NCBI GenBank assembly: GCA_027924585.1
Contig: BSBM01001387.1
Span: 124,001-188,000, forward strand
DNA: 64,000 nt
Origin: Larix kaempferi
Lineage: Eukaryota; Streptophyta; Pinopsida; Pinales; Pinaceae
Reading direction: 5' to 3'
This document shows, in pieces, positions 23,307-35,788 of this stretch (position 1 is its first letter; the number at the start of each line of letters is the position of its first letter). Below the pieces are notes generated by a model that was not told the DNA's origin, did no database searches, and saw only the letters and a program-made list of their open reading frames with translations. A program made the position numbers and the translations under genes.

Positions 23307-25553
23307 GGCACTCTCCTTGTACTCTTTTATTTTGTTTTGACACTCCTTATACTTGATTGTCAAGAATTTTTTTGATTCAAAACTGTGTTGGAGTTTAGCT
23401 ATAGTTCTGATGGAGTAGGTTTGCACTCTCAATGCTTACTCATATTTCCATCCTTTTTATAGACCTATTGGCCATTTATGGCCACTAGAAATTTAATATT
23501 AACTTAAATTAGATTAAATAAAACCACTAAAAAGGGACTAAATGGATGAGATATACAGCTCTGTTGTGCTAGGAATAGCCCCAACTATACCTTATAATCT
23601 TTCATTTTTAAATTTTTGTGTACCATCAATTATGATGGTGCAAGAAACTATTTACTCATTTATTTAGTGCTTAATAATTATGATGCTATTTTAATTTCCA
23701 TTTTTATTTTCAATGCAAGTAAACTCTTTGTGTGTGTTATGATATAGGATAGTGACAATCATGTTGAATAATCTCAATAAGAAATTCATATAGAAAGCAT
23801 AGATGGGGAAATTGTTTTGAGGACAACTTAGAGGAAAAGGTAACATATTGTAATCATATTTAGAAAATTCTAGATCATGATGATTATCAACATGAGAATT
23901 CCATAATAAAGGGAATCATCTAGTTTCATAGAGAGTAGCATCAGAGGGCCATGACACCAATTTTTCTTCAATTTGTTGTGGCCCTCTGATTTAAGTACTT
24001 TTTTTTTTGTGAGATACTTCTTATATTTAGAAGGCCATAGTTACAATCATACCCACGGAGGGTTTTGAACCCGGGTCTCCATGTTAATACAAGCTTGATC
24101 ACCTTGTTGTTTGCGAATAGATGACATTCTCATGGGGCGATCCAAGTATTTAATTTATGGTAGAAAACCAACAAAAATAACTATCAACAAATTTCTATTT
24201 GCATTTGCATATGCCATAAATGTGTGATCCACTTCTTCCTTATTATTTAAATTAAATCTTTAGAGTGCTTACCTCTACATATTTTTTCCCCATTGTCTTT
24301 TTCCCCATGCAATATACTAGAGTTTTCTGGAGCAAAAACAATTGCAAAATTGCCCACATTTGGTGTTTTTTTGCTTGGCAATGGCTACTTGGAGAAGTAA
24401 TTGTTTGTGATAGCAGATCTTCTTCTTTCCATATATTTTGTCAATAATTCCTTGTACCTTGAGTGGCTTGACAAAAATTTGGTTTGAATTTTGAGTATGA
24501 TATCGTGGGGCTATAAGCTAGCAATATAAAAAGTTCAGTTTGCTTTTGATCAATACACAGGCTCACCAAGGTTGGAGGGTTCAATGAGGGTTCAGATATG
24601 GACTGGTAATGCTTGTGGTCACACTTGGTATTTTGACAAACACTTTTCCCACTTTACTAGATTTTTCGGCAGGTGCTTAAAGCCAAATTTGATATGTTCT
24701 TTGCTTGATTTGGAGAGTTGTTAATGGTCATAAGGATCTCACATAAGTTTGGCAGAAGATGAAGAGGGTTTGCAAGCCTCATGTCTAGGTCCGTGTCTCC
24801 AAAGCATTAGAAGGCCATGCATTAACATAGCATGAAAGTTATGTGATTTGTCATATGTGGTGGTAGAAATCAACAATGAGTGAATGGGGAACCTTTAAGA
24901 ATCTCATAAGTCATAGTTATTTCTAACAAAAATACCCTTTAACCTCCTAATTAAGCACTTTACTCTTAACCAACATCTCAATGATTCTAGTGAGGCATCA
25001 TTTTCCTAATTCTAAATTTGTATGCCTAATCTACAAAGGGCGCAAGTTGCATACCTCCTAGATGGATAAAATCTACTGTCATGCATTTATGATCAGATTC
25101 TATTTTGAATCATGGTCCCAAGGAAAAAACTAGAACTAAATATGATGTATGGATTTACAACACCTTTCCAATAGTATATCATATGTGCAGTTTTGACCCC
25201 ACATTGTTGAGAACATGCTTTTTCAAGTCCATGGCTCTTTTTGAGGTAGTAGTTTGGTGATAGAGGTTTAGGGTTCAAAAATTGTTGTTGAAAAGCTCTA
25301 AATTAGAAAATTAGGAATTTCATGTTGTATCTAACTCCAACACCTTTTTTATGATACCTCATTGGCCCCATTCCAAAATTGTATGACCTAGTTATAGCCA
25401 TCTGAAAGATCTATATGCATTACCAGGGAAAGAAACTTGCATGATTGCGTTTCAAGTATTGAAACCATGCTTGCTAGAAACCATGAGCCATGAATGATGT
25501 TTTCGGTATTGAAAATTCAATTACAACACATTGTATCATTTCAATGATTGTAG
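23307..25553. other. Unassigned region before the SET gene
   Basis: AT-rich, no convincing gene apart from a SINE-like fragment. Earlier exons or the promoter of the SET/Ptta gene may lie here but I could not identify them. Confidence 0.4.
23998..24130 (-). mobile_element. tRNA-derived SINE-like element
   Basis: On the - strand, caaggtgatcaagcttg near 24090-24106 resembles an A box, gggttcaaaaccctcc near 24057-24072 is a good B box, and the unit ends in a run of ten A (T run at 24001-24010 on +). This order and tail are those of a SINE. No target duplication was found. Confidence 0.5.
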
Positions 25554-26294
25554 GTACCACCAAATAGGTACTTGTCAGATCTATCTTCATCAAGTGAGGA
25601 AGATAGACTAGAAAAGGTTGAAAGCGAGACGTCTAATACAAGATCTAATGGGTCAAGATCAACTAGAGGTGAAAAGGTAAGGAGAAAATTTCGTAGACAC
25701 ATGGAACTTTTTGTTTCTGAAGGAGGATCATGTGGTTATGATAATGAGTGCATAGGTGACATTGGGTTGCCCCTGAGGTATATACATCTTGTTAAACGAT
25801 GGCTACCCAAGGAGCTACCCCAAGTGGACATGAATTTATTCCTCAATGGGAGGAATTATCGCATTGCTCCATCCTCTTTACATGGATTGGGGCTATTTTC
25901 CATGGATGGCATAAAGGTGTCGTATCACACTAAAACTGAATTGATGGAGTATGTCGGTCCATGATACAAATACAATGATTGGTTGTTGTTGGTATGATAT
26001 ATGCGAAGTATGCGTACATATGGAGTGGCAGCAAATTATTGTCAACTACTCGACAACAGTTTGAACAAAGGAGCAACTGTGTATATTGATGGAAGGCCAA
26101 AAGCTTCAGGAAATATCGCAGATTTTATAAATAGCACACAACTAGGGTCAACACATAAGCTACCCAATTGCCTATTTGAGAGGCGTGAAGGAAATCGTGT
26201 ATTCGTATGTGCGACAAAATCAATAGCTGCAGGTGAAGAGTTGTTGATCAATTACGGTTTGAATCAAACAGATGCGGGGGCTTCTATTATGGGG
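25554..26294 (+). pseudogene. SET-domain exon of a SET/transposon fusion gene
   Basis: One frame runs from the acceptor TGTAG| at 25553 to the donor GGG|GTAAGT at 26294. A Ser/Glu-rich, Arg-rich lead is followed by SET motifs: SSLHGLGLFSMDGIKV, ELMEYVGP, then IDGRPKASGNIADFINSTQ, then PNCLFERR...NRVFVCATKSIAAGEELLINYG. These match the GxG loop, the N-H-S-C region (here N-S-T, so only Asn is kept) and the C-terminal GEEL..NYG with the catalytic Tyr of lysine methyltransferases. Two TGA codons (25962 and 25995) fit CGA-to-TGA decay. The first exon probably lies upstream, since no ATG precedes the domain. Methyltransferase activity is inference and is doubtful with the altered motif. Confidence 0.72.
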
Positions 26295-26496
26295 GTAAGT
26301 TTCGTATACAACATTTAACTCAACCTTTGATCGATGAATTGTTATTTTTCTCTTGCATCAAGTTTATTTATGTCATGCTTTTTATAATATAGACATGGGT
26401 AATTATATGTCATGCTTTTCATTAATCATGTTTAAGAGACATTGTTATATATGTAATTTTCATTTTCAATATGTCTTAATTCTTATATTGTGACAG

Positions 26497-26891
26497 GGTG
26501 ATTGTGGCCATATGCCACAAGCTGGCCGTGGAAAGTCACCAATGGTGACGGATGAGGTAAATGTTAGTTTAATAGTACCCAATAACATCAATGTAATAGT
26601 AACCACAATTCATGATTATATTACATCTGTTAACATTTGACATTTTTTTTTATATTGAGCTCAATATTTCAATATGATATCATTCTTATTGTATTGTGGC
26701 AGGGGGTTGATACTATGAGCACACATAGATCTTCTAGACAGGTAAAGTTGACTCTCATAGTAACAATAAAGTTTTTTATATTAATCAAGTTTATTATACA
26801 TGGTTCAATTTTTAGTTATCGATATTAATATGTCTTGCTTGTTGTATTGTGGCAGGGTGACCGTGGGAAGACACCAATGTCGTCGCATCAG
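26497..26891 (+). CDS. Repeated micro-exons of the SET/Ptta gene
   Basis: Three short exons, 26497-26556 (60 bp), 26703-26741 (39 bp) and 26856-26891 (36 bp), are each preceded by tattgtgRcag and followed by GTAAAT or GTAAAG. All are multiples of three. The first and third encode GDCGH...GRGKSPM-like and GDRGKTPM peptides, clearly copies of one unit. They form a Gly/Asp/Arg linker between the SET domain and the transposon domain. Confidence 0.65.
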
Positions 26892-26992
26892 GTAAATGAT
26901 AGCGTAATAGTACCTAAACATGATTATAGTACGTTTTTTGTTATTATATGCATTATATATTTTTTACGTGATTTTTTTATTGACGTTCGTAG

Positions 26993-27623
26993 AGCACGCC
27001 ACATCAAGGTGATGATGTGGTCAATGAAGTAGAGATACGTTATTCAACTGACCCAATGCTTACTATGAAAATGGCTTTGAATAAGTGCAATGATGACCTT
27101 CTTGAACTGATTTTAATCGATCCAATGACTGAAGAAATACAAGCTCAAATTGATGAATTGAGGAGAAAGATAAAAAAATACGGGGTAAGAGGCATCTTTG
27201 AAAGTTTTTACAAACTACATATATTCATTTTTGTTATTTTAGTTCTCTTTTTTTGATATGTTCTAATCTATTGAAGTTGTATTCCTTAGAGTTTTTTGGA
27301 GCCAAAACCCGTGTGTCAAGAACAGACTGCAGAGGGCGGTATAGTTAGTAGCGATGCTTCAACATTTCGTAAATCTACCGTACCAACGAGGCTATTTTCC
27401 ACTCCTACACAACAGGGCACTTTAGATGCCATGCCCTCAACGGATGTTGGAGGTGAAGATGGCCCTTCAAACACCGCTACTCCACTTGATGATAGAGATG
27501 ACGGTGGCATTGATTGTGATAGTTGCTATCCTGGCTCAATGCGTGTGGTTGGCAAGGGATCATTGCCCGTTAGCTTCTTGGTGGATGATGAGTGCATTCC
27601 AATCAAGATACCAAAGATTGCAA
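26993..27623 (+). CDS. Middle exons of the SET/Ptta gene (coiled coil and acidic linker)
   Basis: Exon 26993-27184 encodes a helical segment with LLELILIDPMTEEIQ and DELRRKIKKYG, a probable short coiled coil. Exon 27290-27623 encodes a Ser/Thr-rich linker, then SLPVSFLVDDECIPIKIPK. The donor at 27624 leaves phase 1, and the next exon starts in matching phase (GCA A|GA). No stop interrupts either exon. Confidence 0.6.
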
Positions 27624-27716
27624 GTATTATTTAATTTATTATGTGTTTTTTATTCATGTAATGCAAAGCCACATAACTCAACCTAGTTTTAATTAATGAT
27701 CATATGTGTTTTGCAG

Positions 27717-28233
27717 GAAATAATGTCTTTTATAAGAACCTGCATGAAAAGGCATTAGAGATTTTTGGGCCCACCATTCGTACACGGTGGAATGCCCAAA
27801 ATGACAAATTGAAAGATGATTTGATGAACCACATGGTCAGCTCTTTTGGTGAAACCTTCAACAAAAAATGTGTCACCGCAGCAGCTGGGTTAAATAGGAA
27901 ATATGTCAGGGCAGATTATAGGGAGAATTTGCAAATTAACCACAAGTATGAGCATCCTCCGATGGTTCCAGACAAGGAGTGGAAGGTTCTCATCGAGGAT
28001 GCAAAGGAGAATGCATTGAGAAAACAAGGAAAGACTAAGCCAATCGGTTCAAGAAGGTATGGCACATATCATATTTTTTTAAAACTTTTAAATATATTTA
28101 AGTTGCAATATCTAACGTATTTGCAACCTTTCATAGGCTCCCCGACACATCTAAAGCAACTAAGGCAAGAATGGAAAAACATGGGCAGCACAAACTGGGC
28201 TAGGGTGGATATCAGAAGCTAAGGGCATGAATT
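27717..28233 (+). CDS. Ptta/En/Spm-type transposon protein domain
   Basis: Exon 27717-28056 encodes a basic, Trp/Arg-rich segment (TIRTRWNAQNDKLKDDLMNH, LNRKYVRADYREN, PPMVPDKEWKVLIED). It joins in phase (AAG AAG|G CTC) to exon 28137-28233, encoding RLPDTSKATKARMEKHGQHK and GGYQKLRA. The K-A-R-x-x-H...G..Y.KL ending is that of the plant Ptta/En/Spm transposase family, the ORF2/TNPA-like partner in CACTA elements. A TAG (28201) and a TGA (28228) interrupt the last exon; the TGA fits CGA decay. By family knowledge this protein binds subterminal repeats. Confidence 0.65.
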
Positions 28234-28344
28234 GTAAGAATCATTTGATCATTATCTGTAACCAACAATTAATTGATTTTTCTAATTGTAGCGAACAATT
28301 AATTGATTTATCACAAGCGCTTTACATGGTGCTATGCATTGCAG

Positions 28345-29136
28345 GGAAATGCTTTTCTTGAGGAAACCACTGATGAATACTTGAAGCTCGGCTTCAAGTA
28401 CGGTTTTCAGCATGTACTGGAACATCGAAAAAGCTTGGGGAAAACCCCAGTTTCCCCATTGATTCACGCTGAGGTAAATAAAATCAATAAGGACATCATT
28501 ATAATGAACTTGCGTAATCTATCCATGAATGATTACATCAAAAAATGAATGTCTTTTTTTTTTCTTCAGGGTGAGACCTACAAAATCAGCGAGGGTAGTG
28601 GTACTGAACCAGTACCACGCGATGGTGGTGAGCTTCCTAGCCATTTAGGTATGTATGCTATAAAAAAATGTATTCAATATAATTTTAAATACATACTTGA
28701 TGACGTTTACTAATTAATATTTTTCTATGAATGGTAGAGCATGTACCTTCTCATGCTCAGTCGGGAGAGGAACAAATGGCAGAGCCAATGAACACTCCAA
28801 TTAACTCGGCTAGTCAGCAAGTAGGTAAAGATCATTGTAATGAAATTGAAAATAAAGAAAAACGTATATCAATAATAACTTAGCACTTATATCTATATAA
28901 CTGTCTTGGTTTTTTCAGATGATGCCCCTGTCCATCCACCTCCACCCCCTCCTAATCAATGTACCCGAAGTATGGTGCGGGAGTGCTTATCCACAAAATC
29001 AATGGAAAAAGAGGGCACAACAACTACAATGGGGCAAGACACCCAAGATGAAGTCCCCCTCTTACAATTTATGATAAAAAAAACAAAAAACATAAAAAAA
29101 TGTCGCTGTAAACATTTAAGATTGGTATTTGACTGA
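28345..29136 (+). CDS. C-terminal exons of the SET/Ptta gene
   Basis: Exons by borders: 28345-28473 (AFLEETTDEYLKLGFKYGFQ, then PVSPLIHAE), 28570-28648, 28740-28824 and 28920-29136 (Pro-rich PVHPPPPPPNQ, then a Lys-rich end). Donors are GAG|GTAAAT, TTAG|GTATGT and GTAG|GTAAAG; acceptors TTCAG, GTAG and TTCAG. The gene ends at TGA just before 29137. Continuous exon structure over twelve exons argues the gene was transcribed. Confidence 0.55.
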
Positions 29137-31620
29137 GTGAAGCCATGAACTCTTTTCAGTTTTGTAACAAGTTTATTGATCTAGTCGTTTCATGGTGATA
29201 TTTTGGAATTGAGGTTTCACATCTGTATGTTATTGCTCGGATCATATGTTTGAATATGTGTGACCTATTTAGATGACTATGGTTATCCTCAAGGGACTGG
29301 CCACCCCTTCCTGAGTTAACCTGAGGAATATGAGATGACCATATCGTTTATAATTGGTTTACTGCTATTATTGCTTTTGTTTTCAGTACTTTAATGATTT
29401 ATGTAGCTCTATGTTTGATAGTACTGTGCTTATTAGAACAATTAATATAACTATGTTTGTGCTTTTTGAAATTTATATGCGAAATGTTTGTTCACTTTGT
29501 TGCATAGCTTATTATTGAATATGTGTGACATCTTCCGAGGAATATGGTTATCGTCAACGGGCTAGCCACCCCTTGCTGAGTTAACCTGAGGAAGATGAGA
29601 TGACCACATGACCTTCCTTATCCTGGGATGATGATTATGAGCTTCCTATCATTGCATGAGACACATGAGATGTATGACCACATACAGTTGAGAAGGCCGG
29701 GTAACCTACCTTTGACAATGACTTTGATGTGCATGAGCCTAGTATGACGTCGTGTTGCCTTATTATGATACATTGACTTGCATGTTTACTTGTATGTGAT
29801 GTTTAGCCTTGCATTTTTACTTGACATGCATGTTTACTTGACTTGCATGTTTAGCCTTGCATGTTTACTTGTATGTGATGTTTATCCTTGCATGTTTACT
29901 TAGCCTTGCATGTTTACTTGTATGTGATGTTTAGCCTTGCATGGTTCATGACGCTTGGTTCATGATGGTTACTTGACTTGGATGTTTACATTGACTTGCA
30001 TGTTTACTTGTATGGGATGATCTTTTTTAGGGTCTTTTCTAGTTCAACATTCTCTCCTTTAACCTATATGTTGGTCTAGTTGAGTCTCATGCAACTAACC
30101 TAATGCTAAGAGGTTGAAGTCTGAGGATAAGGGAGGTCTGCCCCAACATCTAAATAAATTTTCTTTTTCCTTAGTCATTTCAGCATTGCAAATGATAATG
30201 TGGCATGTCCACAATAATGAATTTGTTCATCTTGTCGGTGTCAATGGGCATGTTGTAGTTTCCATATTCAAATGCAACTCAAAATATCAGTGCAATTATT
30301 GAACTTTTATAATTCCTTATATTGCTAATATGTTTATTTGTATAATTCCTTCTATACCCTAATATATGCTCTATTCAATTGAAATGAAGCCATGAACTCT
30401 TTTCAATTTTGTAACAAGTTTATTGATCTAGTCGTTTCATGGTGATATTTTGGAATTGAGGTTTCACATCTGTATGTTATTGTGCCTCAGATCATATGTC
30501 TGAATATGTGTGACCTATTTAGATGACTATGGTTATCCTCAAGGGACTGGCCACCCCTTCCTGAGTTAACCTGAGGAATATGAGATGATCATATTGTTTA
30601 TAATTGGTTTACTACTATTACTGCTTTTGTTTTCGGTACTTTAATGATTTATGTAGCTCTATGTTTGATAGTACTGTGCTTATTAGAACAATTAATATAA
30701 CTATGTTTGTGCTTTTTGAAAATTATATGCGAAATGTTTGTTCACTTTGTTGCATAGCTTATTATTGAATATGTGTGACATCTTCCGAGGAATATGGTTA
30801 TCGTCAAGGGGTTGGCCACCCCTTGCTAAGTTAAACTGAGGAAGATGAGATGCCCACATGACCTTCCTTATCCTGGGATGATGATTATGAGCTTCCTCTC
30901 ATTGCATGAGACACATGAGACATATGACCACATACAGTTGAGAAGGCCAGGTAACCTACCTTTGACAATTACTTTGATGTGCATGAGCCTAGTATGACGT
31001 CGTGTTGCCTTATTATGATACGTTGACTTGCATGTTTACTTGTATGTGATGTTTAGCCTTGCATGTTTACTTGACTTGCATGTTTAGCCTCACATGTTTA
31101 CTTGTATGTGATGTTTAGTGTTGCATGTTTACTTAGCCTTGCATGCTTACTTGACTTGCATGTTTACTTGTATGTGATGTTTAGCCTTGCATGGTTCATG
31201 ATGCTTGGTTCATGATGGTTACTTGACTTGCATGTTTACATTGACTAGCATGTTTACTTGTATGGGATGATCTTTTTTAGGGTCTTTTCCAGTTCAACGT
31301 TCTCTCCTTTAACTTGTATGTTGGTCTAGTTGAGTCTCATGCAACTAACCTAATGCTAAGAGGTTGAAGTCTGAGGATAAGGGAGGTCTGCCCCAACATC
31401 TGAGTAAATTTTATTTCTCCTTAATCATTTTAGCATTGAAAATGATAATGTGACATGTCCACAATAATGAATTTGTTTGTTTTCTCGGTGTCAATGGGCA
31501 TGTTGTAGTTTCCATATTCAAATGCAACTCAAAATAGCAGTGCAATTATTGAACTTTTATAATTCCTTATATTGCTAATATGTTTATTTGTATAATTCCT
31601 TCTATACCCTAATATATGCT
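29137..31620. repeat. Tandem duplication, two ~1.25-kb copies
   Basis: Copy 1 is about 29137-30370 and copy 2 about 30384-31620, offset 1247-1250 bp, with scattered substitutions and small indels. Both begin gaagccatgaactctttt and end taccctaatatatgct. Each holds an inner array built on ttgcatgtttacttgtatgtg (29775-30015 and 31020-31265). Copy 1 abuts the stop of the SET/Ptta gene, so the unit probably derives from its 3' untranslated region. No coding capacity seen. Confidence 0.92.
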
Positions 31621-34600
31621 TCAGTTGTTTTAAACTATACAAAAATATCAAGAAGAACTGAGTAAATTCATGACCTTGTTTCGTAGACCTGAAGGTAGAC
31701 TTTTACTATAGTTTAGATGCTTTGTTGTCATTGGCTCCTCAAAGCAGGAATTGGATTACATCGCATTCACATTGCCTGTACTTCTTTCAAAATTAATATT
31801 TTTGTTCTTGTATTAATCTATTTTCTCTTTCTTAATAGACCACCATTGCTTGGTCTTCCATCAATTAACGTTTAAACAATGAACTAAATACTGATATATG
31901 AAGTGTTTGAGCCACAAGCATTTATAGATGATTGACAATCTTAGAATGTGGTTGAGTCGTATATGATAACCATTAGTCAATATGCAATAAGTTTATGTCT
32001 GAAATAAATGATTCACATTACAAACTACAAGAATAGTTGTAGCCATAGAGGCCAGGCAGATATATTAAGCTCTTTTTGTTTCTGATCATCGGTGTTGACC
32101 CAAGTAAATATTGTTTATGGAGTCTCTTTATTTGTTTAGTTATATAGAGAATTTTCTTGCTCTTGTATGAACTTCAAATGAAATAATATAGTTTGAGGGA
32201 TTGCATGGCATTCAGTACTTCTGTATCTTAAGTTTTAACCCCTTGCATGAATGGAGGGTAAGATCATGATCCCTTCCCTTGCATCAAGACTGCTATTTAG
32301 GTAAGATCATGACTAAATTATAAATTTAAGTTTTCCATGTGGTTGGAAACTGAATATGATTGCTGCCATTTTTTCCAAGTGACAAGCTTGTGGAGTTTTG
32401 TACAGGAGTCACTGCTGAAAATTTCAGTGTAGACATAGCATTTTGGTAGAAGCAAGTCAGTGAATATTGGAAGCTTATGAATGTGAGTAAATATGATATA
32501 TTCAAAATGTAATGGATATGAACTCTTTCTATGGTGGATTTGTTGCTGCTTTAAGCATAAAACTAGTTTGGGTGATGAATATAATTCCTCCGAGCTTGAG
32601 GAATACTTTACCTGCTATCTATGACAGAGGCTTGATTGGAAATTTTCATGAATGGTCAGTAGCTTTGATTTTATGTTCCAATTAATATTCCAATGATCAT
32701 TTTAGGTTTTTCTGAATTTATGCATTGGCCTTATATTATGGGAAAGGAAATGCAAACTGATGCTTTAGATTGCACTGCAGGTGTAAGCCATTTTCAACTT
32801 ATCCGCGTACATATGATTTGCTTCATGCATTCTGACTGTTCTCACACTACAAATGTGATGGTAAAGGTTTCCAAATAGAAGACATTATACTGGAGGTGGA
32901 TTGCATTCTTCGCCCATAGGTATGCTTTTTCATGTTGCACATTCTTAGTTCTAATTCTTGGCATTAAAGTAATATTTTTGGAATGGGTGTAAGGCAGTGC
33001 TAAAAAGTTGAGAATGTTGGCACACTGAAAAGTTGATAGTGCTAAAAAGTTTGAATTTTACAAGTATTGGAAGGCATTATAAAGGCTAGAAAGTTTTCAA
33101 GATTTGACAATACTGACATAGAAGGGAATGGGATGGTTTCTTCCTAGGATCAGAAACTTGTAGGAGACATCATAGACTGACCAGCGATGTGTCAAAAAAC
33201 TGTCTCACTCAATCTATTACCATTGATGTATAACCTACCAATAATTTTTGCTTCGTTGATTCTCTGCCTTCATAGATCATGTTGTTTTAAGTGATTCAAG
33301 TGCTTCTATTTTGGTTCAAATAGTGGCTCATCATTCATATTAGAAACCGATCAAAGGATCTAGAGTCATTTTCTATGTTCACATCCTATAATTTGAATTG
33401 TACTTCCTCAGCTACAGAACTAATTCCTTACATTTTCTATGAAGAATAAGATATTTGGAAGATACATAGAATCCTTTATTTTGAGCTATTCAGTGCCCCA
33501 AACCTTTGTATGCACCCTTTTTCCTAGCATATTCTTGTACTGATCTAGCAGTACATCACTTAAGTCAACACAACCTTTTATGTCCCAGTGATTCTTTGCA
33601 TAACAATGATTTTGTAACCATAGGCAACATTACTTGAGTGACTTCATACAATTCTAACATACTCATATTACAATTTCAGTCTATCAAATTTAAATCCTTA
33701 AATTAAATCATATTGGAATAGACTGATGTAGCATGGATTATAGTCACTCCAGTATTTCCTATTAGCAAAGCCTACATATTTGCAATTAGATTGTTGGTTG
33801 TTCAATCCAATATAGACTCTTCAATTAGTGTCCCCAGATGGAAAGCATGATAAGAATCACTGTAAGCCCTAAACAAGAACAATGCCTATTGGGACGCAAA
33901 TGTTGTCAATTAATCAAATTAAGTTAAAATATTGGGATGATGATGCAGAGTATTATCAGGAATTTTGGATGTTATGGCAGTGAATTTAGAATTAAAGAGG
34001 TAATAAACCCAAGAGTTCCTATAGGATGGTCATGGAAGAATACAAAACAGAGATTGTGAAAATTTTGCAAGCAGAAAGTGAGCTACACCTTAGCACAAAG
34101 GTGGTGTTATCCTAGCCAATTAAAGATTAGTGATAGTTGAGTTAATAACAACAATCACAGTAATTAAAGCTCATACAACTCCTTTGGGAGGTATACCTAA
34201 TGGTTAAGCATTGAAGTGATAGGGGAAGGATAAATTTGTCATAAAGACCTAAGGAAACTTTCAGTAAAAACATGAAGAGGTGTCTCTCTCAACGAGCAAG
34301 CTCTCTTAATGATAATGATGAGTGGATTGTGCAACATCATCAATGATTAAGGGTCATGAGGGACATAACTTTATAAGGTGTCAATAGGAAATCATGAACT
34401 AGAGCTCTCATCACTGGTGAGGAATGGCAAGTAGTCAAATTATAAACAACTGGCTACTTTCACGTTATAGACCTTCAAGGCAAATAGACTATGGTACTAG
34501 CTGGGAACATTAGATTTATAAGAAACACCTAGCATGATGACTAAGAAACCTGTAGTCCAAAGACTGGTTATGTATTGGTATTAGGTGAGCTAATCCTTCT

Positions 34601-34695
34601 GAGAGTGAACTATGATAGCTACATGTGATGCATTAATCACTAGGGCTTAACCATTCCTCTATGCGAGTGGAATAAGCACAATAGGAAATTTAAAT
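31621..34695. other. Unassigned AT-rich region
   Basis: No gene, array or element end recognised over about 3 kb. Short ORFs here have no supporting context. Confidence 0.4.
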
Positions 34696-35540
34696 AGTGA
34701 TGGCATAGTGTCCAATGCTTTACATGCTATTGGGTATAGTGGTCTTTGGAATGGGTTAGGCCAAAGATGCAAAGTGACATTAAAAACTTGGTTGATAATC
34801 AAAAGATATACAAGGCAATGCAAAGAGATAGTTAGTTAACGATCGTTTCACTTATGAATGTTATTTGGCAATCATATCAAATATTCTTTTAATTCCATAT
34901 TTTTGAGTTTCCATAATATTTTGCCAGGGATTCTTGTTCTCTTTCTTATATGTCCATGTAGCTTGAACATTGTTGAGTCTGGAGTGTGCTTTCTTCAAAA
35001 AGCTCACATGAAAAACAAGATGTGTTTTAATGTGCCGTGATAAGTTGTAAGAAACTTCATTTATCCTCTTTAGTGATTACCAATGGACAATAGGGGAGCG
35101 TTTTGTGAATTTTTGTGATGGCATAACATCCAACTCTTTACATGCTATATAGTATAGGGTATCACAGTCTTTGGAATGAGTTAAGCCAGATATGTGAAGT
35201 GACATTAAAATCTTGGTTGATGATCAAAGGATATACAGTGCAGGGAAAAGGGACAATGAATTAACAATAGATGCACTTATGAATGTTATTTGACAATCCT
35301 ATCAAATGTTCTTTTAATGCCATGTGTTCGAGATTCCATAATCTTTCACCAGAGATTCTTGTTCTCTTTATTATACGTCCATGTAGCTTGAACATTGTTG
35401 AATCTGGATTGTTTTTTCTTCAAAATGCTCACGTGAAAAACAAGATGTGTTTTAACGTGGAGTGATAAGTTGTAAGAAGCTTCATTTATATGTTTTATGG
35501 ATTGCAATGGACCATAGGGGAGAGTTTTGTGATTTTTTCT
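34696..35540. repeat. Tandem duplication, two ~425-bp copies
   Basis: Copies at about 34696-35110 and 35121-35540, offset 425 bp. Shared landmarks are catgctat-gtatag-gtctttggaatg, cttatgaatgttattt, gaacattgttga and caagatgtgttttaa. Each copy contains a 60-codon open frame of the same kind, but substitutions do not favour silent sites by eye, so I do not call a gene. Confidence 0.9.
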
Positions 35541-35788
35541 ATTGATGGTGAGCTATCTGGTTTGACTCTTAGGTAGACTTGTCACCAACTTCAATTGATC
35601 TTATAGTGCCATCCTGATCTTTGTATAATTTGGATATCAATTATGCCTATTCACCAACTTTAATTCTAATTCCCGGGCATACCCTATTCACTCCTTTAAT
35701 CCTTATTTGGAAGCTCAGTGATACATAACTGATATTAGTGACTGTCGGTATCTTGGAAGAATTGCCACTATAATTATATCACTAATTC

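Noticed and set aside
34858-35465. Paired 60-codon ORFs in the 425-bp duplication
   Set aside because: Length is short, the peptide is unlike any family and no coding-type substitution pattern is visible; kept only as a repeat observation.
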